Assembly: GCA_016868585.1 (NCBI GenBank) | Contig: VGGR01000001.1 | Coordinates: 248,001 to 312,000 of the forward strand | Direction: 5' to 3' | Source of the DNA: Bacteroidota bacterium | Lineage (GTDB): Bacteria; Bacteroidota; Bacteroidia; Chitinophagales; Chitinophagaceae | Length of the DNA: 64,000 bases | Part shown: one piece after another, positions 1 to 10,338 of the stretch | How positions within the stretch are numbered: position 1 is the stretch's first letter | How the letters are laid out: every line of letters begins with the position of its first letter | Made by a program: the position numbers and the translations under genes | Notes under the pieces: generated by a model | Told to the model about the DNA's origin: nothing | Seen by the model: only the letters and a program-made list of their open reading frames with translations | Database searches by the model: none

Positions 1-8
1 CACAGAAT

Positions 9-212
9 TTAAAATCTCTTCCAGTTCGCCCTCGGCCCCAATTTTTCTGCAGACAGGGGTAGATTATTGCTGATTTCGCTTAATGCAATAGCAAGGGGTT
101 TGTAATTTTTTCTGTTTGTATTCTTGGTTAATATAGTGCTGTTTTCTGATTCAAATTTTTCAATGCACTTATTAAGCAGGTAGATTATTTCCTCTTTCCC
201 TTTTTTGAGCAT
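9..212 (-). CDS. small hypothetical protein (67 aa)
   Basis: Complete ORF in the track with no recognisable domain; Lys/Asn-rich; may be spurious. Confidence 0.25.
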   Translation of the reverse strand: MLKKGKEEIIYLLNKCIEKFESENSTILTKNTNRKNYKPLAIALSEISNNLPLSAEKLGPRANWKRF

Positions 213-351
213 TTCTTAGAGTGTTGAAAATGAATTATTAAGGCGTTTCCGAAAATCCATTTTTTAAACAGGAATCCCGTAAAATTGACGATAGTTAATC
301 AATTCTCCTAATTATTCGTAAGTTGAGTCTAAACTAACGAAATACTTGCTT

Positions 352-3300
352 ATGAAAAAAATCACAACCCGATTTCTTGCAGCATTTTTGGTAGCCCTCG
401 GAATCTTTTTCTCACAAGTTGCTGAAGCGCAAACCATCCAGATTGCTGGTAAAGTCCTTTCAGCGAAAGACAACACACCTCTTGAAAATATAACTGTACG
501 CCCGATTGGTTCCAAACAGGGTACAGCCACTAGCCAGGATGGTAGTTTTAAAATTGACATTAAAAAGGGACAATCGCTTGAGTTTTCAAGCGTAAACATG
601 CTCAGCAAAACTGTGAAGAACATTGAAAGTACAACCACTTCCTTAGTGGTTGTACTAGAAGAATCCGATAATAATCTTTCAGAGGTGATGGTAGTTGCAT
701 ATGGTACACAGAAGAGAAGCTCAATTACTGGTTCCGCCTCAAGTGTTAAAGCGGCAGTTTTGGAGAATGCGCCCAGTACATCAATTCAGGAAAGTTTACA
801 AGGGAATGTAGCCGGACTTCAATCTCAAAACGGAAGCGGTCAACCTGGTTCCGTACCAAACGTACGAATTCGTGGTATTGGATCAATCAGCGCCGGAGCT
901 GCACCTCTCTATGTTATTGATGGAATTCCAGTGGTGAGTGGCGATATCTCAGGGGGTAATTCAAATACTATAGCTGGATTAAATCCTAATGATATCCAGA
1001 GTTTGACGGTGTTAAAAGATGCCTCTGCCACCTCTCTTTACGGTTCTCGTGCTGCAAACGGGGTAGTATTAATTACAACTAAGAATGGCAAGCCTGGAAA
1101 GGCAAAAATCAATATAACGGTGCAGCAGGGGATGATTAATAATACACTTCGTGACGAACAAAAAACATTGAACACAGAGGAATATATTCAGTATTACAAA
1201 GAAGGTTGGATAAATGCTGGTCGTAACCCTGCTTCTTATGACTCCGCATTGGTTGCTAACGGGATAAGCAGAAATGTTGATACGGATTGGTTTGACGTAG
1301 TAATGAGACAAGGAAAATTCAGCCAATACAGTTTAAATGCAAGTGGCGGGAATGATAAATCAACTTTTTTCATGTCAGGTAGCTATTATAAAGCGGAGGC
1401 CCCAATTAAAGGGGTGGAGTATGACAGGGCTACTTACCGTGTTAATGCAAGTGCTGAACTTTCTAACAGGTGGTCAATTAAGGGAGGATTTAGTGGTAAT
1501 TTTCAGCGAAATACTGATTTTCCAGGCGGCTCCTTTTTTGCTAACCCAACACGCGCTATGTATCGTTTAGCTCCATGGTTACCCGTGTTCAAAAGTGATG
1601 GGGTTTCATGGGAACTTGGTTACAACAGCGGTTATAATCCGGCAGCAGTAATTGCCACTACAAAGCGTGTAGCTAAAACATACAACATAGGTGCTAATGC
1701 CTCTACTAAATACAAAATAGCTAAGGGACTTACATACGAGGGAAGTTTTGCGCTTGATTTTAACCATGCTTATCGGACCGTTTTCAATGATCCTCGTGTT
1801 GGTAATGCTATCGTTGCAGTCGGTGGAAGTATTCAAAATTTTTCTCAAGACATTGTCAATTGGATTGGTACAAATATCCTTCGGTTTAAAACAAAGTTTG
1901 GTCGCGGTCATGAGATTGAAGCCTTTGCTGGTTATGAGGCCCAAAGCCGCTCCGATGTTGATATGACTGTTTTGGTCAATGGCATTGCTCCTGGAACTAG
2001 CACTCCTGCTGGTGGATCACAGATTCAGACGGCTACCGGTACCGGTACTATGAACACTATAATAAGTAAATTTTTAAATGCAAATTATGGTTATACAGAT
2101 CGTTATTTTTTAACAGGGTCTATTCGTCAAGATGCTTCCTCACGGTTTGCTAAAAACTTTCAGTCTGAGATATTTTGGTCAGTTGGATTTGGATGGAATA
2201 TAACCAACGAGCCATTTATGAAATCCAAGTGGGTAAGCGAATTGAAGCTGAGAGGAAGTTATGGTTACACCGGAAATCAGGGCATTGATAATTTTGTATC
2301 TCAAGGTCTCTATACAGTTGGTTCTGACTATAACCAAACATCCGGTATCACTCTATCCCAGTTAGCAAATGATAACCTGACATGGGAAAAAAATATTCCA
2401 CTTGACTTTGGTGTAGATTTTTCGCTTTTCAAAGGGCGTTTGTCAGGTACTGTTGATTGGTACTCCAGGGTTTCCTCTGAGTTATTGATCAATCAATCAA
2501 TCCCCAGTGTTAATGGGGTGACCAACATCACAGTCAACAATGGCGCTATGCAGAATAGAGGGGTTGAGGTTGCTATTTCAACAGTAAATGTGGCACCACA
2601 AAAGCAGAAAGGATTTAAGTGGGTGACCGACTTCAATTTTACTGCTAACAGAAATAAGATTACTGAGATCGACTCTTTGTTTTCTACAACGGGGGATTAT
2701 TACCGCGTCAAAGGATATGATTATTACACGCACTACCAAAGGGGGTATGCAGGTGTAAATCCGGCTAATGGGGAGGCACTATGGTACTCTTCCGGAAGCA
2801 AGGACTCTACTACCAATGTGTTCACTACTGCACTACCAAGAGTCACAATGGGTAGCGCCCTTCCTAAATTCTTTGGAGGTATCACTAACAATTTATCATT
2901 TGGAGATTTCAAATTAAGTTTTCAGTTGTATGTGTTCTGGGGTAATCGTATTTATGACTCATATGGCTACTTGCAAAAATCAGATGCCAACCTAGGGTTC
3001 ACTGATCAAAGTAATGGTTTGAGTAAATATGAGTACCGTCGTCGGTGGACCAAGCCTGGGGATATAACAGATGTTCCAAAGCCTGTGTTTCTGGGTACAC
3101 AGTCCTCAGCCGGAAGCTATGAGAGCACACGATTTAATTATGATGGAAGCTATATACGCTTGAGAGATGTGTCGCTGACTTACACAGTACCCAAGCAGTA
3201 TCTCTCAAAATCAAAAATCAACAACATGCGTGTCTATCTGCGCGGACAAAATTTATTCACTTATGTTAAGGACAAACGTTTCAATACGGATCCTGAAACA

Positions 3301-3375
3301 GATATTAGTGGAACCTTGAGTCAGAATCCGCCAATATTCAGCACGTTCTTATTTGGTCTTGATATTACTTTTTAA
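352..3375 (+). CDS. SusC/RagA-family TonB-linked outer membrane protein
   Basis: Signal peptide, carboxypeptidase-like domain (IAGKVLSAKDNTPLENITV), plug with VRIRGIGSISAGAAPLYVIDGIPV and LKDASATSLYGSRAANGVVLITTKNG; followed by SusD. MKKITTRF start at 352 chosen over 346. Confidence 0.95.
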   Translation: MKKITTRFLAAFLVALGIFFSQVAEAQTIQIAGKVLSAKDNTPLENITVRPIGSKQGTATSQDGSFKIDIKKGQSLEFSSVNMLSKTVKNIESTTTSLVVVLEESDNNLSEVMVVAYGTQKRSSITGSASSVKAAVLENAPSTSIQESLQGNVAGLQSQNGSGQPGSVPNVRIRGIGSISAGAAPLYVIDGIPVVSGDISGGNSNTIAGLNPNDIQSLTVLKDASATSLYGSRAANGVVLITTKNGKPGKAKINITVQQGMINNTLRDEQKTLNTEEYIQYYKEGWINAGRNPASYDSALVANGISRNVDTDWFDVVMRQGKFSQYSLNASGGNDKSTFFMSGSYYKAEAPIKGVEYDRATYRVNASAELSNRWSIKGGFSGNFQRNTDFPGGSFFANPTRAMYRLAPWLPVFKSDGVSWELGYNSGYNPAAVIATTKRVAKTYNIGANASTKYKIAKGLTYEGSFALDFNHAYRTVFNDPRVGNAIVAVGGSIQNFSQDIVNWIGTNILRFKTKFGRGHEIEAFAGYEAQSRSDVDMTVLVNGIAPGTSTPAGGSQIQTATGTGTMNTIISKFLNANYGYTDRYFLTGSIRQDASSRFAKNFQSEIFWSVGFGWNITNEPFMKSKWVSELKLRGSYGYTGNQGIDNFVSQGLYTVGSDYNQTSGITLSQLANDNLTWEKNIPLDFGVDFSLFKGRLSGTVDWYSRVSSELLINQSIPSVNGVTNITVNNGAMQNRGVEVAISTVNVAPQKQKGFKWVTDFNFTANRNKITEIDSLFSTTGDYYRVKGYDYYTHYQRGYAGVNPANGEALWYSSGSKDSTTNVFTTALPRVTMGSALPKFFGGITNNLSFGDFKLSFQLYVFWGNRIYDSYGYLQKSDANLGFTDQSNGLSKYEYRRRWTKPGDITDVPKPVFLGTQSSAGSYESTRFNYDGSYIRLRDVSLTYTVPKQYLSKSKINNMRVYLRGQNLFTYVKDKRFNTDPETDISGTLSQNPPIFSTFLFGLDITF

Positions 3376-3394
3376 TTCATCTAATTATAATAAT

Positions 3395-4981
3395 ATGAAA
3401 AACTATATTCTTTTTTTAGGTGCGCTTTTAACATTAGCATCTTGTAAAAAAGGTTTTACTGATCTAAAACCTCAGCAGAGTGTTTTTACAGAAGATGTTT
3501 TTTCTAGTATGCCAACTGCCCGCGCTGCTGTCAATGGACTTTATTCATTAATGCAGTCTTACAGTTACTATGGTAGAGATGCTATGGTAATCCCTGAGGT
3601 ACTTTCGGACAACATGACCCGAAGTGTTAAAACCGGTAATCGTTATACGGGTATGAATACAATGACACATACCGCTACTGATGCGAATGTGAGCCGTATG
3701 TGGTCCCAAATTTATCGTGTGATTACTAATGCAAATGCCATTATTGCTCATGAGTCAAAGTTGCAAAGTATTGCCACTTCATTAGAAACGGCTGAAGTGA
3801 AACAATTAGTTGGGGAAGCATATGCCGTTCGAGCTATGGCCTATTTTGATTTGGCAAAATTCTTTGCTCGACCACTAAGACATACTGCGGATGGAAGTCA
3901 CCTTTGTGTACCCCTTGTTCTTAAACCAATTACTAATGTTTCAGAGATAGTATATCCCAAAAGAAATACAGCTGCTGAAGTGTATGCTCAAATCGACAAG
4001 GATATGGTTGAAGCGTTGAATCGCCTAAATACAACCGGGGATGTTATCATTAACGGTTCTTCAAATTCATCGTTTTTTAAAATTCGTTTTAACCGGTGGG
4101 GCGTTTTAGCATTGAGAGCGCGTGTTGCGGTCTACAAAGAGGACTGGGCTACTGCTGTAACTGCGGCTTCCGCTGTAATCAATTCAAATCGTTACAGCCT
4201 ATTCCCTTACGCAACATTGGTTAGTAGTTTTCAGACAGTGGGTAATGTTGAGTCGATTTTTGAAGTAGCAAATAATGCCACAGATAATCCAGGTACTGAC
4301 AGCTATGCTTACCTATCCAGCCAACAGGGTTATGGTGAATGCCTGGCTACTCGCCAATCAATGAATAGCCGAAGCACAGGCACTACGCTCAGCACTTTTA
4401 AAGGTTTGTATGAGACTTATACAGCAACAGATGCCAGACGTCGTTTTGTGGAGTTAGGAAACCGCAACTCCATTGGAGGTGAGGTGAACGTACCGCTTTG
4501 TTTGAAGTATACTAATATCTCTAACTATGCGGAAAATATTAAAGTGATTCGTTTGGCTGAGATGTATCTAAGCCGAGGTGAAGCCTTAGCTCGTATTGCC
4601 ATGCAAACTGGAGATGCAGCTGCTCTCAACGCTTCATTATCTGATGTAAATCTGATACGTCGCTCTCGTGATACAGCTTCCACCACAAGATTATTTGCTG
4701 CCACATTAGGCACTCCACCAACAGGCAGTATTACCGCGGCGGCTTATGTGGACAGTATAATAGTTGAGCGCAGGAAAGAATTTGCGCTGGAAGGCCAACG
4801 TTTGTTTGATTTAAATCGTACTAAAACCAATTATGTAAAGATAAATTCAGCTGGAAATAGTACTTCACGATTAGTTGAATATACAAACACTACAAGTAGT
4901 TACTACTATAGAACTATTCTGCCCATTCCGGTATCACAGGTTCAAAATAATCCCAACATGGTACAGAACCAAGGATTCTAG
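3395..4981 (+). CDS. RagB/SusD-family nutrient uptake outer membrane lipoprotein
   Basis: MKNYILFLGALLTLASCKK lipobox; C-terminal IIVERRKEFALEGQRLFDLNRTK and ILPIPVSQVQNNPNMVQNQGF motifs typical of SusD; start at 3395. Confidence 0.95.
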   Translation: MKNYILFLGALLTLASCKKGFTDLKPQQSVFTEDVFSSMPTARAAVNGLYSLMQSYSYYGRDAMVIPEVLSDNMTRSVKTGNRYTGMNTMTHTATDANVSRMWSQIYRVITNANAIIAHESKLQSIATSLETAEVKQLVGEAYAVRAMAYFDLAKFFARPLRHTADGSHLCVPLVLKPITNVSEIVYPKRNTAAEVYAQIDKDMVEALNRLNTTGDVIINGSSNSSFFKIRFNRWGVLALRARVAVYKEDWATAVTAASAVINSNRYSLFPYATLVSSFQTVGNVESIFEVANNATDNPGTDSYAYLSSQQGYGECLATRQSMNSRSTGTTLSTFKGLYETYTATDARRRFVELGNRNSIGGEVNVPLCLKYTNISNYAENIKVIRLAEMYLSRGEALARIAMQTGDAAALNASLSDVNLIRRSRDTASTTRLFAATLGTPPTGSITAAAYVDSIIVERRKEFALEGQRLFDLNRTKTNYVKINSAGNSTSRLVEYTNTTSSYYYRTILPIPVSQVQNNPNMVQNQGF

Positions 4982-5008
4982 TGGATCCATTGGTATAAAA
5001 AATTAGCT

Positions 5009-5764
5009 ATGAGATGTGGGTTAGTTATCCTGGGAGTATTTATTTTTCAATTTTTTGCAGTTGCAAATGCAAGCCCCGTGAAAGACACTTTACGGGTGCT
5101 TTTTGTGGGCAATTCCTACACTTATTACAACAACCTAATCCAGATGGTCTCGCTAATTTCAGACAGTTTGGATACTAAACTAATTTGTACTAAGTCTACA
5201 GTTGGTGGTACTAATTTAGGAGAACATTGGAAAGAGGAAAAGGGCCTTCGCTCAAAAACATTGATTCAACAGGGCCGCTATGATATAGTGGTATTTCACG
5301 ACCATAGCTTACGACCAATAGAAGCGCCTGATAGCTTATGGTATTACGGAGGATTGCTGTGTGAATTGATAAAAAGTAAACAAGCAAGACCTTTTTTATA
5401 CAATACATGGGCCCGTGAAAAAAATCCTGAATTGCAACCGGTCATTAACAGGGCTTATGCGCAACTAGCTGATCAATGTGGGGCAGCAAGAGTGAAGGTT
5501 GGAGATTGCTGGCAGGAGTTCTTAAAAAAAATGCCACAAGCAGCGCTCTATAGCAGTGATGGATCTCATCCAAGCAACCTCGGAACTTTCATTGCTGCAT
5601 TATGTTTTGTGAAGTCGATCATAGGGAAGCTTCCTGCTTCATTACCCACCGTTTACAATTATTTTGATCGGGATGGTGAAACCTTTCGCATAATGCAAGT
5701 AAGTAAGGAAGAGATTGCGCTTGGTCTTTCTACCATTAACAGTTTGATTCCCCAAGCTTTGTAA
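5009..5764 (+). CDS. secreted SGNH/GDSL-like hydrolase (DUF4886-like)
   Basis: N-terminal signal; VLFVGNSYTYYNN (block I-like GNSxT) and SDGSHPSNLGTFIAA (DGxHP, block V). Confidence 0.75.
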   Translation: MRCGLVILGVFIFQFFAVANASPVKDTLRVLFVGNSYTYYNNLIQMVSLISDSLDTKLICTKSTVGGTNLGEHWKEEKGLRSKTLIQQGRYDIVVFHDHSLRPIEAPDSLWYYGGLLCELIKSKQARPFLYNTWAREKNPELQPVINRAYAQLADQCGAARVKVGDCWQEFLKKMPQAALYSSDGSHPSNLGTFIAALCFVKSIIGKLPASLPTVYNYFDRDGETFRIMQVSKEEIALGLSTINSLIPQAL

Positions 5765-6975
5765 TGCAATTAAAAACTATTCGTAAAAATCTCACCTTCT
5801 GGGTGTTGCTTGCCATTGTATTGGGCATTGTGCTGGGTCACTTTGCGCCGGCAACAGCCGTTTCCATGCAGCCTTTAGGTAAATACTTCATCGACATTGT
5901 AAAGCTCTTTATAAACCCAATAATCGTTGTTACCATTATATCAGGAATCTGTGGAATGGATAGTTTGAAAAGAGTTGGCAGGATAGGGGGGAAGGCCATA
6001 CTTTATTTTGAAGTGATCACAACCATTGCGTTGCTAATTGGAATTGTTGTGGCCTACATAATACAGCCCGGATCAGGTATAGCAACCAATGGCATTAATC
6101 CTGCAGCTATTAGTTCCATTCAAAAAAGCGGCGGCGTTTCATTACTTGCTTTTTTTCGCGAGAACGCTACCATCCAGTTTTTGCTTCTTTCCATCTTGGT
6201 GGGACTTTTTTTAAATCGCTCAACTTACAAGATTGTTGCTTTAGAGAAAATACAATGGATGGCGGGTTATCTCTTCAAAGCACTGGGATGGGTTATGAGG
6301 TTTTCACCTATTGGCGCCTTTGGTGGAATGGCGTTTACCATTGGTAAATATGGGCTGGCCGCACTCTTACCGCTTGGTAAGCTTATGTTATGTGTTTACG
6401 TCACCATGTTTCTTTTCATTGTGATTGTCTTAGGAGCCGTGCTTCGGTATTATCAGGTTAGCGTTTGGAAATTCTTGCGGTATCTCCGGGACGAACTCTT
6501 GATTGTATTAGGAACTTCTTCTTCAGAGGCAGCACTACCCTCATTGATGAATAAATTGGAGAAAATGGGTTGTCACCGCACAGTAGTTGGTTTGGTGGTT
6601 CCCGCAGGATATTCTTTTAATCTGGATGGCACTTCCATTTACCTCTCAATGGCAATCATCTTTCTAGCGCAAGTTTTCCAGGTTGATTTATCATGGGGAC
6701 AGATAGCAACTATTTTTGGCGTGTTGATGATTACCTCCAAAGGAGCCGCTGGTGTTACCGGGAGCGGGTTTATTATATTAGCCTCAACCTTGAGCGCCGT
6801 AAAAGTAATTCCCGTGGAAGGACTCGCCCTTCTACTTGGTGTGGACCGATTTATGTCAGAGGCACGTGCTATTACGAATTTCATCGGAAACGGAGTGGCA
6901 ACCATTTTCTTATCGATAAATGAGGGGCTTTTTTCAAGAGATGAAATGAAAAAGGAGTTCGACGCTTTCCATTAG
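5764..6975 (+). CDS. dicarboxylate/amino acid:cation symporter (DAACS family)
   Basis: Multi-TM; GTSSSEAALPSLMNKLEKMG, PAGYSFNLDGTSIYL and SKGAAGVTGSGFI motifs; start overlaps the previous stop (TAATG). Confidence 0.93.
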   Translation: MQLKTIRKNLTFWVLLAIVLGIVLGHFAPATAVSMQPLGKYFIDIVKLFINPIIVVTIISGICGMDSLKRVGRIGGKAILYFEVITTIALLIGIVVAYIIQPGSGIATNGINPAAISSIQKSGGVSLLAFFRENATIQFLLLSILVGLFLNRSTYKIVALEKIQWMAGYLFKALGWVMRFSPIGAFGGMAFTIGKYGLAALLPLGKLMLCVYVTMFLFIVIVLGAVLRYYQVSVWKFLRYLRDELLIVLGTSSSEAALPSLMNKLEKMGCHRTVVGLVVPAGYSFNLDGTSIYLSMAIIFLAQVFQVDLSWGQIATIFGVLMITSKGAAGVTGSGFIILASTLSAVKVIPVEGLALLLGVDRFMSEARAITNFIGNGVATIFLSINEGLFSRDEMKKEFDAFH

Positions 6976-7152
6976 ACTACTAATCAATACCTTAGTTAAT
7001 TTTTCTCCTCCTTTTTAGCAGAAAAAAAAGCAAGTTTTATTTTTTGTGAATATTTTGTTAAGTTCGCAAGCAGCAATCTTGTGCATTGTGCTGCCCATGT
7101 GGTTGTAAATTGTGTCTGATTGCCAAAATTAAATTTTATAAAACAGTTGCTA

Positions 7153-10100
7153 ATGAGAAAAGAATTGCTATTACTCGTTTCGCTGGTAACGTTCTGTTTT
7201 TCCACGCTGGTGGCACAGCAGAGCGTAACCGGTAAGGTTCTTGATGACAAAGGTGCACCCGTTGTAGGTGCTTCTGTTGTGCAGAAGAACAATCGCAAGA
7301 ATGGTACCTCCACAGATGCCAGCGGTAGTTTTACCCTGAGTGTCCCTAGTAGTGGAACTGTTCTTGTTATTTCAAGTGTTGGATTTGCTGCTTCTGAAGT
7401 AGCTGCCTCCGATGCATCTAAAGTAACATTGGCTGCTTCAGCTGAAACTATTTCAGAAGTAGTAGTTACTTCATTGGGTATCAAGCGTGAGAAAAAAGCG
7501 CTTGGTTATGCCGTTGCTACTGTAGACAAAAAACAATTAGAGCTTCGTCCCGACGGCGACCCCATGCGTTTGTTGCAGGGTAAGGCACCTGGTGTAAATA
7601 TTTTAAATACTAGCGGTATCTCCGGTTCTGGTACCAACATTACCATTCGTGGAGTTTCCACAATTAGTGGTAACTCTCAACCTCTTTTTGTAGTGGATGG
7701 AGTTCCTTTTGATGGGTCTACCAATGCACAGGCAGGATTTCTTTACGGAAACCAAACTGGTAGCCGTTTCTTTGATATCGACCCCAATAACATTGAAAGT
7801 GTGAGTGTGCTGAAGGGCTTGAGTGCAACTACTCAATACGGTTCACTTGGCCGCAATGGGGTGGTGTTGATCACTACTAAAAATGGTGCTGTTTCCCGTG
7901 GGCAGCGTAAGAAAACAGAGATTACTGTTAGCCAATCGGTTTTCTCAAATGACGTGGCCAACCTTCCGGTTTACACCGAAAAATACGGTAACGGGTTTAA
8001 CAATGCCGTTGGTAACTTCTTTAGTAACTGGGCTTCTATCGCTTTTACCGATCCTCCTATGCGTCTACCTCACCCATACGATAGGGCGGCTTTGCGTGGT
8101 GCATTCCCTGAATTGGTGGGTGCAAAATATGACTATAAGTTTTATCCCTCTGTTAAAAACTTCTTCCGTACAGGAGTTGTATCTAACACGGGTATCAACA
8201 TCAATGGCGGTGGTCCTGGTTTAGCAATGAATGCTAACTTTAGCACACTTACTGACAAAGGATTTACTCCCGAAAACGATGTGGTTCGTCACACATTTGG
8301 CGTAGGTGGAAATGCAAAGTTGACTAACAACTTTACGCTGACTTCCTCACTCAACTTTACCACTACAAAATTCAATACTCCTCCTACAGCAAGTAGTACA
8401 GGTAGTGGATCTGATAATGGTGTTTCTGTGTTCGGAGACTTGATTTACACGCCTACGTCAGTTGACATGGTGAACTGGCCTTATCAAAACCCCGCCGATG
8501 GATCATCCGTTTATTATCGTAGTGGTAATGATATCACACATCCTCGTTGGACAATTGCCAACTCGCGCGTAAAGCAAAATACTAACCGTGCTTTTGGTAA
8601 CGTGCAACTGCGTTACGATTTTAGCAAATCGCTCAATTTTGTTTATAAGATCGGATTCGATAACTACGGTGAAGAACATATCCACCAACATAACAAAGGT
8701 GCTGCAGAGTTTCCACTGGGCTTCTACAGAACTACATATGTGAATCGTGCTATTTGGGATCACTCTATGTTAGCTAGCTATAACACTCAGATCACAGACG
8801 ATGTGACACTGAACGTTGAAGCAGGTGCGAATGCTTACATTAATAATTACAAGCAATTTGGACAATACAGCTCACAGCAGCTTGTGTTTAACCTATTTGA
8901 CCACTCTAACTTCATCACTCAGAATAAAACTGGGGATAGTGGTGATGATCTTGACTATCGCGTTGAACAAATGCTTTTGGGGGCATTTGGATTTGCCTCC
9001 ATCGGTTATAAGGATTATTTGTATGTCAACGTAGGTGCCAGAAGTGACTGGTCCTCTAAGTTCGAGTCTGCAAATAGAAATAAAGTTTATCCAAACGTAA
9101 CCGCTTCGTTTATCCCGACCGCTGCTGTTGATGCCCTGCGCTCCAGTAAAGTGGTCAATTATTTGAAAATGCGTTTGGGTTATTCTACAAGTGCCTCATT
9201 CGGAGATGCCTACCAAACCCGTGCAATATTGGGTATTCAGGCAAACCGCTTCGTGACTGCCGGGGGTACTGTTGTTAACTCAAACACTTTGGGAGGTCGT
9301 CGTCCAAATCCAACTCTTCGTCCTGAGTTGTCAAAAGAGACTGAGTTTGGAATTGAGGGCCGTTTGTTCAACAACCGTGTGAACCTTGATCTTACTTTAT
9401 ACCGTCGTGTAAACCCAGATCAGATCTTGGATAAAGATCTTGATCCTGCCTCTGGCTACACTGTACAAAGTATCAATGCCGCGACGGTTGAGAATAAGGG
9501 TATTGAATTAGGATTGGGTTATACTATTATTCGTAATAAGAAATTCAACTGGGATATCAATACAAACTTCACTTTAAATCGTAACAAGGCATACGATTTT
9601 CCTGCTGAAATTCAGCAAATTGGATTGGCTGGCTACAGTGATCTTGGATTATTTGCATTCCCAAATAAACCATTGGGCATGATTTACGGATCAAAAGTGC
9701 TGCGTGATCCAAACAAGGGCAATCAGCCTGTTGTTGGTCCAGATGGAAACTACCTTGTTGACCCAACACTCGGAATTTTGGGTGATTCGAACCCTGATTT
9801 TCAACTGACTGGTATTACAAGCTTCTCTTACAAGAGCTTTTCTTTCCGTATGCAGTGGGATTACTCACGTGGCGGAGACATGTTTGCAATGACTCCATTG
9901 ATTCTTCTTTCTCGTGGTGTAACCAAGGACACAGAAATTGACCGTCAGCAAATGTGGGTTATCCCTGGTGTAAATCAAGCAGGTGAGCCAAATACTGTCC
10001 AAATTGCCGTTGCCGACGTATTTTTCACCAACCGCCTTGTTTCTGCAGATGAGTTTGGAGTTTGGGATGCAACAGTTATTCGTTTGCGTGAGGCTTCATT

Positions 10101-10326
10101 GTCTTATGCAATCCCTGCGAATTTCTTGAAGGACTCTCCATTTGGAAGTGCTTCACTTACATTATCAGGACAAAACCTTTGGTATAAGGCGCCTAGCTTC
10201 CCTAAGTACAACAACTTTGATCCTGAAACTGCAACATTGGGAGTTAGTAGCTATGCCCGCGGTTTTGAATTAATGACAGCTCCTTCTTCTCGTCGTTTTG
10301 GAGCGAGTTTAAGATTAACCTTCTAA
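7153..10326 (+). CDS. SusC/RagA-family TonB-linked outer membrane protein
   Basis: Signal peptide, VTGKVLDDKGAPVVGASV domain, ITIRGVSTISGNSQPLFVVDGVPF, LKGLSATTQYGSLGRNGVVLITTKNG; followed by SusD-like lipoprotein. Start at MRKELLLLVS (7153). Confidence 0.94.
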   Translation: MRKELLLLVSLVTFCFSTLVAQQSVTGKVLDDKGAPVVGASVVQKNNRKNGTSTDASGSFTLSVPSSGTVLVISSVGFAASEVAASDASKVTLAASAETISEVVVTSLGIKREKKALGYAVATVDKKQLELRPDGDPMRLLQGKAPGVNILNTSGISGSGTNITIRGVSTISGNSQPLFVVDGVPFDGSTNAQAGFLYGNQTGSRFFDIDPNNIESVSVLKGLSATTQYGSLGRNGVVLITTKNGAVSRGQRKKTEITVSQSVFSNDVANLPVYTEKYGNGFNNAVGNFFSNWASIAFTDPPMRLPHPYDRAALRGAFPELVGAKYDYKFYPSVKNFFRTGVVSNTGININGGGPGLAMNANFSTLTDKGFTPENDVVRHTFGVGGNAKLTNNFTLTSSLNFTTTKFNTPPTASSTGSGSDNGVSVFGDLIYTPTSVDMVNWPYQNPADGSSVYYRSGNDITHPRWTIANSRVKQNTNRAFGNVQLRYDFSKSLNFVYKIGFDNYGEEHIHQHNKGAAEFPLGFYRTTYVNRAIWDHSMLASYNTQITDDVTLNVEAGANAYINNYKQFGQYSSQQLVFNLFDHSNFITQNKTGDSGDDLDYRVEQMLLGAFGFASIGYKDYLYVNVGARSDWSSKFESANRNKVYPNVTASFIPTAAVDALRSSKVVNYLKMRLGYSTSASFGDAYQTRAILGIQANRFVTAGGTVVNSNTLGGRRPNPTLRPELSKETEFGIEGRLFNNRVNLDLTLYRRVNPDQILDKDLDPASGYTVQSINAATVENKGIELGLGYTIIRNKKFNWDINTNFTLNRNKAYDFPAEIQQIGLAGYSDLGLFAFPNKPLGMIYGSKVLRDPNKGNQPVVGPDGNYLVDPTLGILGDSNPDFQLTGITSFSYKSFSFRMQWDYSRGGDMFAMTPLILLSRGVTKDTEIDRQQMWVIPGVNQAGEPNTVQIAVADVFFTNRLVSADEFGVWDATVIRLREASLSYAIPANFLKDSPFGSASLTLSGQNLWYKAPSFPKYNNFDPETATLGVSSYARGFELMTAPSSRRFGASLRLTF

Positions 10327-10338
10327 AAACCTGCAATC

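Noticed and set aside
2030-2050. ACCGGT-type short repeat (taccggtaccggtacta)
   Set aside because: Two-unit in-frame repeat within SusC; too short to be meaningful.
6996-7484. 162-aa antisense ORF over the second SusC start
   Set aside because: Ala/Thr-rich antisense of the SusC N-terminus; no independent support.
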